This document shows positions 42,036-50,220 of a DNA stretch of 64,000 bases, one piece after another. The DNA is from UMGS1889 sp900556055. GTDB lineage: Bacteria > Bacillota > Clostridia > Oscillospirales > Ruminococcaceae. The notes under the pieces are model-generated. The model saw nothing but the letters and a program-made list of their open reading frames with translations. It ran no database searches and had not been told where the DNA came from. The first letter of the stretch is position 1; each line of letters begins with the position of its first letter. Location: positions 1 through 64,000 of the forward strand of contig CABQEV010000008.1 in the NCBI GenBank assembly GCA_902463265.1. The letters are read 5' to 3'. Made by a program: the position numbers and the translations under genes.

Positions 42036-42074
42036 GAAAAAGCCGTCTGAGAGATGTTCTCAGGCGGCTTTTTC
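42036..42074 (+). terminator. Terminator after the M23 peptidase gene
   Basis: AAAAAGCCGTCTGAGA pairs with TCTCAGGCGGCTTTTT (one wobble), long T-run. Confidence 0.88.
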
Positions 42075-42133
42075 CGTATCTTCGGCAAAGCTTTTCACGC
42101 TTATGGAATGCGCCGTTCAAAACCGTGAAGCCG

Positions 42134-42799
42134 TCAGAACAGCATTTTCTTTTCCACAGCATTGACGACCTTTTTCCTGCAAACCATAAGCATCAGCCAT
42201 GCAATGATAAGCAGCGCTATCGCCGCAGCTCTTCCCATCGGTATCCCGATAAGCGGCATAAGCAGATTTACAGAAACATTTATTATCACGAAAATTATGC
42301 ACATAGCCGTTATCGGTCCGAATTCGGAGAGAGAGGACATCACTGACTCAGCCATTCTGACGCTGTACACAACGATCCTGTCCGCAAACAGATAGTATAC
42401 CGCCAGCATAAGCACAAAGCATACGCCCGCAGATATCATCGAGTACGGATCATCGGCAAAGAGCGCAGCAGCAGCCACCGAAGCAGCAAGCTGAATATAA
42501 ATGACCTGCTCGCCCGTATATACCATATAATCCGCAATAGTCCGCTTTGTCACAGACATGACCTCAATCATTTTGTAATGCACTCCCACTCGGCTCAGCG
42601 AAAGCATTATCCACCATGCTGTCACCGCCGCAGCAAGCATAGGCAGAAGCACTTCGGCATTGCTTACATCAGTCAGATGCAAAGCCGCTTCTGCCGCAAA
42701 CATAACGGCAATAAAAATTATATTGCTCCATGATGCGCTCATCTTTCTCAGCATTCTGTGCAGCGCAGCAGCATCTTTGAATGTATTGTCAAGCATCAT
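42134..42799 (-). CDS. Membrane protein of a GntR-ABC operon
   Basis: 221 residues, about six membrane helices, no nucleotide-binding motif. Its ATG overlaps the stop of the upstream permease gene (ATGA), so the two are coupled and probably form one transporter. No family recognised. Confidence 0.65.
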   Translation of the reverse strand: MMLDNTFKDAAALHRMLRKMSASWSNIIFIAVMFAAEAALHLTDVSNAEVLLPMLAAAVTAWWIMLSLSRVGVHYKMIEVMSVTKRTIADYMVYTGEQVIYIQLAASVAAAALFADDPYSMISAGVCFVLMLAVYYLFADRIVVYSVRMAESVMSSLSEFGPITAMCIIFVIINVSVNLLMPLIGIPMGRAAAIALLIIAWLMLMVCRKKVVNAVEKKMLF

Positions 42800-43590
42800 C
42801 AAACACCTCTGTTCGGTTCGCCGTTTCTTGCCGCATTCACAGCCTTTTTCGGCATATACGAATTAAACAGCCATATCTCAAACGCCGTCAGCGCAATGCC
42901 TGTTATGACCGCAGGTATCCCCGAGTCGATAAGCGGCAGCTTTGCAATAAGATTTTCCCCCACGATAATAGATCCAAGCGAGGTCACTGTCACTGCGATC
43001 AGCATAGGAACATAAACAGCAAGTGTCAGAATATTTACACTTTTTCTGCTTATATTCATAAGCATTGCCGCATCTGTCCATATCACTCCCGCAGAAACAC
43101 ACAGTACAAAAAATGTGCTTTCCTTTCCGAAACAGCCGCCGATCACGGAAAATACGCCCGAACAGATGACCGATGCACATAAAGCATATGCCGAAACGAA
43201 CATCCTTCTTCTGAAGCCTTTGACAAGCAGCGTCCTGTCAACAGGCATAAGATCCGATATTCCCCTGACAGTCGAACAGCCGCCGAATGCCTTTCTTGTT
43301 GCTTCGTCATTTATGGCATCAGCCTTGCCGCTCGACATGAACATTACAGGATATATCTGCGCTGCAAACGAAACAAAAGTTATCTGAGAAAACGAACCCA
43401 TTATCGACATAGCCGCAACAACAAGCCCAAAATCATCTGCTGTTTCCGTCAATGTACCAATAGCAAATATCCCTGCGAACAAAACCGAAAGCAGGATCAG
43501 CACGGCCTCATATGCGGCAACGGAGATCATATATTTCCTGCCGAGCAGCGCATTCATTGCCCTGCTGTATGTTTTAAGCTCTTGCGTCAT
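42799..43590 (-). CDS. ABC-2-type permease-like membrane protein
   Basis: 263 residues, about six membrane helices, encoded directly after an ABC ATPase and overlapping it by 17 bp. Start at 43590 (MTQELKTYSRAMN) is preferred over ATG at 43602, which touches the AAAGG site. It has the layout of permeases of the YtrA-YtrF type. Substrate unknown; the family link rests on context. Confidence 0.65.
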   Translation of the reverse strand: MTQELKTYSRAMNALLGRKYMISVAAYEAVLILLSVLFAGIFAIGTLTETADDFGLVVAAMSIMGSFSQITFVSFAAQIYPVMFMSSGKADAINDEATRKAFGGCSTVRGISDLMPVDRTLLVKGFRRRMFVSAYALCASVICSGVFSVIGGCFGKESTFFVLCVSAGVIWTDAAMLMNISRKSVNILTLAVYVPMLIAVTVTSLGSIIVGENLIAKLPLIDSGIPAVITGIALTAFEIWLFNSYMPKKAVNAARNGEPNRGV

Positions 43591-44455
43591 TCTCAGCCAC
43601 ATCCTTTCTGCTCTGCCATATCGTGAATGTCAGCAGATTTTCATAATTCGGGGTATGCACGGAAACATTTTTCAGCCGTCCGAGATCCTTTCTTTCAATA
43701 AGTGCTTCAAAGGACGATGCGCCCTTTCTTATGCCGATGAGAATATCCTCGTTGCCGTTTATCTCACTGAGATCGCCGCTTACTACCGCATATTTGTCCT
43801 CGATCTCGTCCGCACGCATCGATACTGTCGATCTTCCGTTTATCATCATTGTGATGTAATCCGCTATCTTGTCAAGATCGCCCGTTATATGCGTCGAAAA
43901 CAGCACCGAATGTTCACCGTCAGAAACAAAATCCCTCAGAATATCCAGCACCTCTATCCTTGCCGCAGGATCAAGTCCCGCTGTCGGTTCATCGAGTATC
44001 AGCAGCTCAGGCTTGTGTGCAAGTGCAAACGCCAGCATCATTTTGGTTTTAGTGCCTTTTGACATCTCCTTGGGTTTCTTGTCCATCGGCAGATTCCAAA
44101 GCTCAGTGTATTTCTCGAAAATGCGCTCGTCCCAGTTTTTAAATGCGATCGAAAAAGCCTCTGCAACAGCGCTCATTTTGGCATTGTAATAAAAATAGTC
44201 CTCGTCGGAAACATAGCCCGTCAGCTCCTTGAATTTCACTTCGTCCGCAGAGCTGTCCAGACCGCCGAAGCCGACTATCCTTCCGCCGTCCCTGCCGTAC
44301 ATATTCATAATGAGCTTTATAACGGTAGTCTTGCCCGCACCGTTTTCGCCGATAAGCCCCATAACAGCACCCCTCGGGATAGAAAAGCTCACATTATCCA
44401 GTTTAAAATCCCCGAAGCTTTTGCAAAGCCCGCTGACCTCAAGAATGTTTTCCAT
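43574..44455 (-). CDS. ABC transporter ATP-binding protein
   Basis: 293 residues: Walker A GLIGENGAGKTT, Q-loop TGYVSDEDYFYYN, signature MSKGTKTKMMLAFAL (in place of LSGGQ), Walker B LLILDEPTAGLDP and the switch histidine FSTHITGD. The signature variant is typical of drug/antimicrobial-efflux YtrB-like ATPases. GAGGAG precedes the ATG. The GntR repressor gene lies 13 bp upstream. Confidence 0.93.
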   Translation of the reverse strand: MENILEVSGLCKSFGDFKLDNVSFSIPRGAVMGLIGENGAGKTTVIKLIMNMYGRDGGRIVGFGGLDSSADEVKFKELTGYVSDEDYFYYNAKMSAVAEAFSIAFKNWDERIFEKYTELWNLPMDKKPKEMSKGTKTKMMLAFALAHKPELLILDEPTAGLDPAARIEVLDILRDFVSDGEHSVLFSTHITGDLDKIADYITMMINGRSTVSMRADEIEDKYAVVSGDLSEINGNEDILIGIRKGASSFEALIERKDLGRLKNVSVHTPNYENLLTFTIWQSRKDVAENDARA

Positions 44456-44468
44456 AAAAAATCTCCTC

Positions 44469-44831
44469 TCAAAGCTTGTTTATCTCGTTTATCATTTTTT
44501 CCTTGGAAACGCCCTTTCGGAGCAGATCCGCAGCCTTTTCCGAAAAATCCGCAAGCAGCCGCTCCGTATATTCTTCCCTTGCCTTTGATGCATCGGGAAG
44601 CCGTATGAACGTGCCTTTTCCCGCAGCCGTGTATATCAGACCTTCACGTTCAAGGTCGGAATATGCACGCTTTACGGTTATCGCACTGACATTCAGATCA
44701 GCCGAAAGCTGACGCACACTGGGCAGCATCTCGTTGTCAGCGACCTCGCCGTTCACCGCCGCCTGCCGCACAGCGTCCTTTATCTGCTCATACATAGGCT
44801 TTTCGCTCATCAGACTGAGTTTGATGTTCAA
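44469..44831 (-). CDS. GntR-family repressor, YtrA type
   Basis: 120-residue regulator with a GntR winged helix (MYEQIKDAVRQAAVNGEV..LPSVRQLSADLNVSAITVKRAYSDLEREGLIYTAAGKGTFI) and only a short C-terminal helix region, the YtrA subfamily. The start is TTG at 44831 with AAAGGGGCG upstream; ATG at 44810 is the alternative. First gene of the operon and likely to bind the repeats at its own promoter. Confidence 0.9.
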   Translation of the reverse strand: MNIKLSLMSEKPMYEQIKDAVRQAAVNGEVADNEMLPSVRQLSADLNVSAITVKRAYSDLEREGLIYTAAGKGTFIRLPDASKAREEYTERLLADFSEKAADLLRKGVSKEKMINEINKL

Positions 44832-44863
44832 TCTATCGCCCCTTTCGTTACTGTGTCCATTTG

Positions 44864-44900
44864 ATATACACAGTATACTACCATATACACAGTTTGTCAA
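44864..44900 (-). promoter_or_regulatory. Promoter and repeated operator of the GntR-ABC operon
   Basis: Minus strand TTGACA (44900-44895), 17-bp spacer, TATACT (44877-44872). The 11-mer ACTGTGTATAT occurs twice in direct orientation (44893-44883 and 44874-44864), one copy in the spacer and one over the -10, as expected for a repressor site. Confidence 0.8.
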
Positions 44901-44929
44901 GAGCTTTTTTATTTCTTTATATTTTCTTT

Positions 44930-45200
44930 AATTTTGTCATGACAGGAATGCGGAGCCGCAGCCTTTTCCGATACCGTGGCAAAGTCCTGCTGTTATATAG
45001 TATCACGCACCTGCCCAACCGTGTTCTCACGCCGATATAATGCCCGCACACAGCCTGCGAAGAACCTCGGCTGACGCATTCCATCACCGTGAAACACACA
45101 TTTTTTCCTGAATCTATCTCTCCGGCAGAACGTAAGCACGGACTCCGCAGAAAAGCGGCTGAAAAATGCATAACCGTCGGCAATATCAAAGCAAATTATC
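44930..45200. mobile_element. Diverged copy C of the 270-bp element
   Basis: The central part gtgttctcacgccgatataa (45021-45040) continues as tgcccgc, identical to copies A/B, and is followed by ctgacgca and ccgtgaaacacac (about 45072-45099), the eroded partner arm. The right end carries aaattatc, a piece of the terminal repeat. The limits are approximate. It fills the gap between the GntR operon and the prfB promoter. Confidence 0.55.
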
Positions 45201-45232
45201 AAAAAAATTTCGTAAAACAGGACTTTTTCGGC

Positions 45233-45261
45233 TTGACATACGCACCGATTTGTATTATTAT
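45233..45261 (+). promoter_or_regulatory. Promoter of prfB
   Basis: TTGACA 45233-45238, 17-bp spacer, TATTAT 45256-45261. Confidence 0.8.
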
Positions 45262-45300
45262 ATAAAGGAGCGTGATATTTTTCGAGAAAGGAACACATTT

Positions 45301-46425
45301 ATGATATTACTGGACGAACTGAAAACCGAGCTTACAGGCTACCGCAAGGAAATGAAGGAGCTTTACGACGTTCTGGACATCGAGCGTGCAAAGGAAAGAG
45401 TCGAGGAGCTTCACAATAAATCCTCCGAGCCGAATTTCTGGGACGATCCCGACAATTCGCAGAAGGTAATGCAGGAGCTTAAAGGCTACGAATCCAAGAT
45501 AGAGAACTACAAAAAGCTGAACGACCTGCTTGAAGATACTATTACTATGATAGAAATGTGTCTTGAGGAGGACGATACTTCCGAGGCAGAGGCAATCAAT
45601 GACGAGGCAGAGGAATTCAAGAAGCAGCTCGAAGCCGCAAAGCTGACAACGCTGCTCACAGGCGAATACGACAAGAACAACGCTATCCTGACCTTCCATG
45701 CAGGCGCAGGCGGAACTGAGGCGCAGGACTGGGCAGAGATGCTTTTCAGAATGTATAACAAGTGGGCTGAAGCTCACGGCTTCAAGGCTACTACTCTCGA
45801 CTATCTCGACGGAGATGAAGCAGGCATGAAGTCCGCATCCGTTCTTATCGAGGGCGAAAATGCTTACGGATTCCTGAAATCAGAGTCGGGCGTTCACCGT
45901 CTTGTAAGAATTTCACCGTTCGACAGTTCGGGACGCAGACATACTTCCTTCTCGTCACTCGAAGTTATGCCAGAGCTTAACGAAGATATGAGCGTAGAGA
46001 TACGTCCCGAGGATATCAAGATGGACGTTTACCGTGCCAGCGGCGCAGGCGGACAGCACATCAACAAAACCTCCTCCGCTGTACGTCTTACACATATCCC
46101 GACAGGTATCGTAACCGCCTGCCAGACACAGAGAAGCCAGGTCCAGAACCGTGAATACGCTATGAAAATGCTGGTCGCAAAGCTGATGGAGATCAAGGAA
46201 AGAGAGCATCTTGAAAAGATCGAGGACATCAAGGGCGTTCAGAAGGAGATCGCATGGGGCGCACAGATCCGTTCCTACGTTTTCATGCCCTATACCCTCG
46301 TAAAGGATCACAGAACAGGCTTTGAAAACGGCAACGTTCAGGCTGTTATGGACGGCGATCTTGACGGATTTATCAATGCATACCTCAAGGCTCTCTCACA
46401 CGGAACTCTTGAAAACGTTGAATGA
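45301..46425 (+). CDS. prfB: Peptide chain release factor 2, no frameshift
   Basis: Ends translation at UGA and UAA. 374 residues in one uninterrupted frame from ATG at 45301 (GAAAGGAACAC upstream). Domain 2 has the SPF tripeptide (RISPFDSSGRRHTSF) and the domain 3 GGQ (GAGGQHINKTSSAVRL) at about 248-250. The in-frame TGA with slippery CTT found in most prfB genes near codon 25 is absent; the region reads LYDVLDIERAKER directly. Confidence 0.97.
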   Translation: MILLDELKTELTGYRKEMKELYDVLDIERAKERVEELHNKSSEPNFWDDPDNSQKVMQELKGYESKIENYKKLNDLLEDTITMIEMCLEEDDTSEAEAINDEAEEFKKQLEAAKLTTLLTGEYDKNNAILTFHAGAGGTEAQDWAEMLFRMYNKWAEAHGFKATTLDYLDGDEAGMKSASVLIEGENAYGFLKSESGVHRLVRISPFDSSGRRHTSFSSLEVMPELNEDMSVEIRPEDIKMDVYRASGAGGQHINKTSSAVRLTHIPTGIVTACQTQRSQVQNREYAMKMLVAKLMEIKEREHLEKIEDIKGVQKEIAWGAQIRSYVFMPYTLVKDHRTGFENGNVQAVMDGDLDGFINAYLKALSHGTLENVE

Positions 46426-46492
46426 TAAACGCACGGACATCTCAGATTAATATTAAATTTACAATTATCATGATAAAAATTGCGCAAACCTA

Positions 46493-46521
46493 TTGACAAA
46501 TGTGTTTGCGCAGTGTATAAT
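46493..46521 (+). promoter_or_regulatory. Promoter of rplJ-rplL
   Basis: TTGACA 46493-46498, 17-bp spacer, TATAAT 46516-46521. Confidence 0.88.
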
Positions 46522-46529
46522 GATTGATG

Positions 46530-46668
46530 TTGTGTTACAAACACAAGGCTATCGTATTCTAAAGACAGCCGGCAGACGTATCGTCGGAAGCCCGGCCGAG
46601 GAAAAAGATCGCAAAGTTATATTGCTTTGTATCCTTCCGGTCTTTCGAATGATCGGAAGGTTTTTCTT
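46530..46668 (+). ncRNA. L10 leader of rplJ-rplL
   Basis: The leader holds TCTAAAGACAGCCGGCAGACG, typical of the L10(L12)4-binding region of Firmicute L10 leaders, and ends in a terminator (46633-46668). Binding of L10-L12 to the leader is expected to repress the operon. Confidence 0.8.
46633..46668 (+). terminator. Attenuator in the L10 leader
   Basis: CCTTCCGGTC (46633-46642) / GATCGGAAGG (46651-46660) 10-bp stem, then TTTTTCTTTT. Confidence 0.85.
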
Positions 46669-46711
46669 TTCTGAATCCGATTGTCATAAAAATTTCGGAG
46701 GTGAAATTGTT

Positions 46712-47230
46712 ATGCCAAGCGCACAGGTACTTGAATCCAAGAAGGCAAGAGTTGAAGCTATCACAGAGCACCTCAAGGGTGCAGCTGCTGGTGTTCTCGT
46801 TGATTACAAGGGTATCTCTGTTGAGGACGATACCAAGCTCAGAAAAGAGCTCAGAGAAGCAGGCGTAAAGTATTACGTTGAAAAGAACTCCATGCTCCGT
46901 TTTGCTCTTCACAACGTAGGTATCGAGGGTCTGGATTACGTTCTCGAAGGAACAACAGCTATCGCTCTTTCCGATGAGGATCAGACTGCTCCCGCTCGTA
47001 TCCTCGGCAAATACATCGAGGGTGCAGACGAAAAGTCCACTTTCTCAATGAAGGCAGGATTTATCGGCACAGAGCTCTACGACGCACAGGGCGTTCTCGC
47101 TCTTTCCAAGATCCCTTCCAAGGAAGTTCTTCTCGCACAGCTGCTCGGATCTCTCCAGAGTCCTCTGCAGAAGTTCGCTGCTACTGTACAGGCAGTTGCA
47201 GACAAGAAGGCAGAAGAAGAAACTGCTTGA
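46712..47230 (+). CDS. rplJ: 50S ribosomal protein L10
   Basis: Base of the ribosomal stalk, anchoring L7/L12 dimers. 172 residues: AQVLESKKARVEAITEHL, VLVDYKGISVEDDTKLRKELREAGV, SMLRFAL and a C-terminal helix for L12 binding. GGAGGTGAAAT precedes the ATG at 46712. Here rplJ-rplL stand without rplK-rplA or rpoB beside them. Confidence 0.97.
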   Translation: MPSAQVLESKKARVEAITEHLKGAAAGVLVDYKGISVEDDTKLRKELREAGVKYYVEKNSMLRFALHNVGIEGLDYVLEGTTAIALSDEDQTAPARILGKYIEGADEKSTFSMKAGFIGTELYDAQGVLALSKIPSKEVLLAQLLGSLQSPLQKFAATVQAVADKKAEEETA

Positions 47231-47316
47231 TCGCAGGATCGTCTGCGGCATGATATATCCGCAGAAAACCAATTGCGCATAAGCGCAGAAATTAATTAAT
47301 AAAGGAGATTATTATC

Positions 47317-47685
47317 ATGGCATCTGAGAAAATTACTAATATTTTAGATCTTATCGATTCCCTTACAATCCTTGAACTCAACGAGCTCGTTGAGGGCGTT
47401 CAGGAGAAGTACGGTGTATCTGCAGTTGTAGCTGCTGCTCCTGCTGCTGCTGCCGGTGCTGCTGCTGCTGAAAAGACAGAATTCGACGTAGTTCTGGCTT
47501 CCTTCGGCGACAAGAAGATGGACGTTATCAAGGCTGTTAAGGAAGCAACAGGTCTTTCCCTTAAGGAAGCTAAGGAGCTCGTTGAGGCTGCTCCTAAGGC
47601 TATCAAGGAAGGCGCTTCCAAGACTGACGCTGAGGAGCTCAAGACTAAGCTCGAGGCTGCCGGCGCTACTGTTGAGCTCAAGTAA
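47317..47685 (+). CDS. rplL: 50S ribosomal protein L7/L12
   Basis: Flexible stalk protein that recruits translation factors. 122 residues: N-terminal dimer domain, Ala-rich hinge (about 38-53), C-terminal domain with KMDVIKAVKEATGLSLKEAKELVEAAPK. AAAGGAGAT precedes the ATG. Confidence 0.98.
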   Translation: MASEKITNILDLIDSLTILELNELVEGVQEKYGVSAVVAAAPAAAAGAAAAEKTEFDVVLASFGDKKMDVIKAVKEATGLSLKEAKELVEAAPKAIKEGASKTDAEELKTKLEAAGATVELK

Positions 47686-47719
47686 TTTATTGCTTGACTG
47701 CTTAATATCAGATCTATCG

Positions 47720-47751
47720 GCGGACAGGTTCTTAACCTGTCCGCTTTTTTT
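47720..47751 (+). terminator. Terminator after rplL
   Basis: GCGGACAGGTT / AACCTGTCCGC 11-bp stem, then TTTTTTT. Confidence 0.92.
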
Positions 47752-47841
47752 GCGTAAAAAGCGTGTACACAGCCGTTTCAGCTTTCTTTCATTTCCATTT
47801 CAGTATGTTATCACGAGGTTTTCACATAGGACAGGTATTAT

Positions 47842-48095
47842 ATACTTGTACCAAATGAAAGCGGTACACACCAAACTTTTTAAGGTGAACGCCGTAAGGC
47901 GTGCACAGCATGTTACCCACACTTTTATATTCGGGAATTGTTTTACCCCGACAATTTCCGTGCGGCAGCAATGCCATATAAAAGAACCCCTAGCTGTTGG
48001 CGCTGTAATGCTTACCCCGGCTTGCAGCGCAGATACCCTAATCCTATATCATATTTTTTGCCCCTGTCGTTACCCCCGGCAGGGGACTTTTTTTT
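47842..48095 (+). ncRNA. Unassigned structured RNA candidate with TTACCCC loops
   Basis: No protein is supported in 47760-48340. Three hairpins each show TTACCC(C/CC)G in the apical loop: stem 47932-47940/47952-47960, stem 48000-48008/48022-48030, and a terminator 48061-48066/48080-48085 with T8. A fourth TTACCC is at 47913-47918. The TATTATATAC at 47837-47846 could be a -10 region, but no good -35 is seen. The plus orientation follows from the terminator. It does not match tmRNA, SRP or RNase P RNA as I know them. Extent and function are inferred. Confidence 0.55.
48061..48095 (+). terminator. Terminator of the TTACCCC-loop RNA
   Basis: CCCCTG / CAGGGG with loop containing TTACCCCCG, followed by ACTTTTTTTT. 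Confidence 0.75.
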
Positions 48096-48132
48096 ACCTC
48101 GGATTATACGAAATGTAATGGAACATATGCAC

Positions 48133-48292
48133 TTCAACATTTCAACTTTTTAACAATTGAACACTGTTGAAACTGTTGAAAACTATGTTGAATTATATCT
48201 CAGCGTTACTTTCTCGGTTTACATTTCAACAGAAACATATGCTCTTAACAGCTTTAAACCAACATTTCAACAGTTTCAACGGATTTTTCAAC
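48133..48292. repeat. Cluster of TTTCAAC/GTTGAAA iterons
   Basis: TTCAAC or its complement GTTGAA occurs at 48133, 48141, 48166, 48175, 48187, 48225, 48266, 48275 and 48287. GTTGAAACTGTTGAAA (48166-48181) is the exact reverse complement of 48265-48280. acatatgc is also directly repeated (48124, 48235). It is AT-rich and non-coding, and lies between the RNA candidate and the nif3 terminator. Protein-binding site cluster, cruciform or small element end; not identifiable. Confidence 0.7.
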
Positions 48293-48304
48293 AGGCTGTA
48301 TAAT

Positions 48305-48338
48305 ACAAAAAATCGGACGGTATATCATTACCGTCCGA
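48305..48338 (-). terminator. Terminator after the NIF3-like gene
   Basis: Minus strand TCGGACGGTA / TACCGTCCGA stem then TTTTTTG. Confidence 0.88.
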
Positions 48339-48343
48339 AAGTA

Positions 48344-49144
48344 TCAGATATAATTCACAGGATCAACATCCGCCTCAGCCTGCTCGATCCTGACTTCGGG
48401 GAACATCTCAGAAAGCCGCTTTGTGATGTACGGTATCACGATGTCCTCGGTATGGAAATGTCCGCAGTCATAAACGGAAATGCCCATATTGTTGGCATAA
48501 ACGAACTGATCGTGCTTGAAATCTCCCGAAACATAGGCATCGCAGCCAAGCTTGAACGCATCTGCATACAGCTTGCCTCCACCGCCCGAACAGAACGCTA
48601 TCCTTTTCACAGGCACTCCCGCATCGGTGTATCTTACGACAGTGCAGCGGAAAAGCTTTTTAAGCAATGCCGCAAGCTCATCGGGATAAAGCTCCTTCGA
48701 GCAATTGCAGATCATGCCGTATCCCCTGCCGTCAGCGTGCACGGGTTCGAGCGTTTTCAGATTTTCGGACAGCCCCAGAGGTTCTTTCAGCATATCGTAG
48801 ATGATGTCGTTTATTCCGCCGTCCGCCATGTCGAGCGGCGAATGCGAACATATGCAGGCGATGCCGTTCGCAAGCGCATATCCCGCAGGATTTGACGTGC
48901 TGAGCGTGTAAAGCGGGTTATAGATCACGGGGTGATGTGAGATTATCAGGCTGCATTTCTTTCTGACAGCCTCCGCAACTACCTCCATGCTGATGTCAAG
49001 TGCCGTCAGTACGTGTGTGACCGCATCATTTGCATCGCCGACGATCAGACCCGAATTATCTCCGGGATCAATATGCGCAAAAGGAGCGATCCCGTCCATT
49101 CCCTCAAAAAAATCCTTGACCTTATATTCTGCCATATCTGTCAT
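48344..49144 (-). CDS. NIF3/YbgI-family dinuclear metal protein
   Basis: Hexameric metal protein, exact role unsettled (annotated as GTP cyclohydrolase I type 2 in some species). 266 residues: NSGLIVGD, LIISHHPVIYNPL (metal histidines), CSHSPLDMADGGIND, FCSGGGGKLYADAFKLGCDAYVSGDFKHD and YDCGHFHTE near the end. Overlaps trmK by 4 bp, the usual pair. Confidence 0.94.
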   Translation of the reverse strand: MTDMAEYKVKDFFEGMDGIAPFAHIDPGDNSGLIVGDANDAVTHVLTALDISMEVVAEAVRKKCSLIISHHPVIYNPLYTLSTSNPAGYALANGIACICSHSPLDMADGGINDIIYDMLKEPLGLSENLKTLEPVHADGRGYGMICNCSKELYPDELAALLKKLFRCTVVRYTDAGVPVKRIAFCSGGGGKLYADAFKLGCDAYVSGDFKHDQFVYANNMGISVYDCGHFHTEDIVIPYITKRLSEMFPEVRIEQAEADVDPVNYI

Positions 49145-49809
49145 CCCTCATTTTTAAATCTATCGATCAGCGACATTATCCGCAGTCCCTCGGGCGAATC
49201 CGGATCGGAACTCAGCATTCCCTCCGCCGCTCTTGAAAGCTGCAAAATGCGCCTTTCTATGTACTTATCATGATCGGGAGAACCCTTTTCGCAAAATCCG
49301 AACGTCTCCTCGATATCGGAAATATCATGCTTTTTGCCGTCATATTCCGCCGCAAGTACAGTATAAACGTGTTTTCCGCAGTCAACGGGGATCTCCGAAA
49401 TAATGTGAAATCCATTCTCACACAAATATCTTCTAAGAAACGCCGCCTGAGTCATCGGCTGCATGATAAGACGTGCCTTTTTTGCGGTATGCGAATTCCC
49501 GATTATCTGCGAAATAAGCTCGCCGCCCATTCCTGCACATATAATGTCCGTTATATCGGACAGAGCCTCATCATCGGCAGCTTTCAGCCCGTCGGAAAGA
49601 ATACATCTCCATTTTCCGTCCATATTGATAGATGAAAGCGTTTTTTCCGCAGACTTAAGCGGCATTTCATTTATATCGCAGGCATAGCAGAAGCGGCATT
49701 TCCCGCTTGTAAGCAATTCGGCAGGCAGATATCCGTGATCCGTTCCGACATCGCAGGCGACATCTCCCGAAACAAGCGACATACACGCCGACAGCCTTTT
49801 GTCAAGCAT
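49141..49809 (-). CDS. trmK: tRNA (adenine-22-N1)-methyltransferase TrmK
   Basis: Makes m1A22 in tRNA. 222 residues, Rossmann motif ACDVGTDHGYLPAEL at about 18-32, ICAGMGGELISQII, LIMQPMTQAAFLRRYL and a C-terminal coiled region. AAGGAGGAC precedes the start. Coupled to the NIF3-like gene. Confidence 0.93.
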   Translation of the reverse strand: MLDKRLSACMSLVSGDVACDVGTDHGYLPAELLTSGKCRFCYACDINEMPLKSAEKTLSSINMDGKWRCILSDGLKAADDEALSDITDIICAGMGGELISQIIGNSHTAKKARLIMQPMTQAAFLRRYLCENGFHIISEIPVDCGKHVYTVLAAEYDGKKHDISDIEETFGFCEKGSPDHDKYIERRILQLSRAAEGMLSSDPDSPEGLRIMSLIDRFKNEG

Positions 49810-49826
49810 AACAGTCCTCCTTAAAC

Positions 49827-49869
49827 AAAAAAGCCGTCCGTGCAGCTTTTCAAAACTGCGCAGACGGCA
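49827..49869 (-). terminator. Terminator after the DUF1858 gene
   Basis: Minus strand GCCGTC..GCGCAG pairs with CTGC..GGACGGC, then TTTTTTG, just before the trmK ribosome site. Confidence 0.8.
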
Positions 49870-49876
49870 GACTGCA

Positions 49877-50071
49877 TCAGAGCATTGAATTCAGCTTTTC
49901 GATGAATTCCTTAGCGTCAACGCCATGTACCTCACATGCGTCAGCAACAGATTCGCCTCTTGCAGAGGGACAGCCGAGACAGTGCATTCCGATCTCCATA
50001 AAGAGAGGAGCAAGCTGGGGAGCCATATCGAGAACGTCACCTATGATCATATCTTCTGTGATCTTAGCCAT
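49877..50071 (-). CDS. DUF1858 protein
   Basis: 64 residues, ITEDMIIGDVLDMAPQLAPLFMEIGMHCLGCPSARGESVADACEVHG pattern with CLGC, typical of the DUF1858 domain also found at the start of hybrid-cluster-related proteins. Role possibly in redox or metal sensing; not established. The start at 50071 follows GGAGGTTG. Confidence 0.88.
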   Translation of the reverse strand: MAKITEDMIIGDVLDMAPQLAPLFMEIGMHCLGCPSARGESVADACEVHGVDAKEFIEKLNSML

Positions 50072-50159
50072 AATTTTCAACCTCCGGGTATAAATTTGCG
50101 GGCGGTATTCTACCGTCTCAGTATATTATAACCCATATCAAATAAAATTGCAATAGGTG

Positions 50160-50188
50160 TTGAAAAAAATTCTCACCTGTGATATAAT
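50160..50188 (+). promoter_or_regulatory. Promoter of the rhomboid-like gene
   Basis: TTGAAA 50160-50165, 17-bp spacer, TATAAT 50183-50188. Confidence 0.8.
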
Positions 50189-50220
50189 TATCATATTCCA
50201 AAAAGAAGGAGATCATAAAA

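Noticed and set aside
45301..45420. Programmed +1 frameshift site of prfB
   Set aside because: No TGA or CTTTGAC is found in the expected region and the frame is continuous.
46493..46711. Longer rplJ frame extending upstream
   Set aside because: It crosses the promoter and the L10 leader terminator; GGAGGTGAAAT fixes the start at 46712.
47842..48095. tmRNA, SRP RNA, RNase P RNA or 6S RNA
   Set aside because: None of the conserved blocks I know for these RNAs are visible; left as an unassigned candidate.
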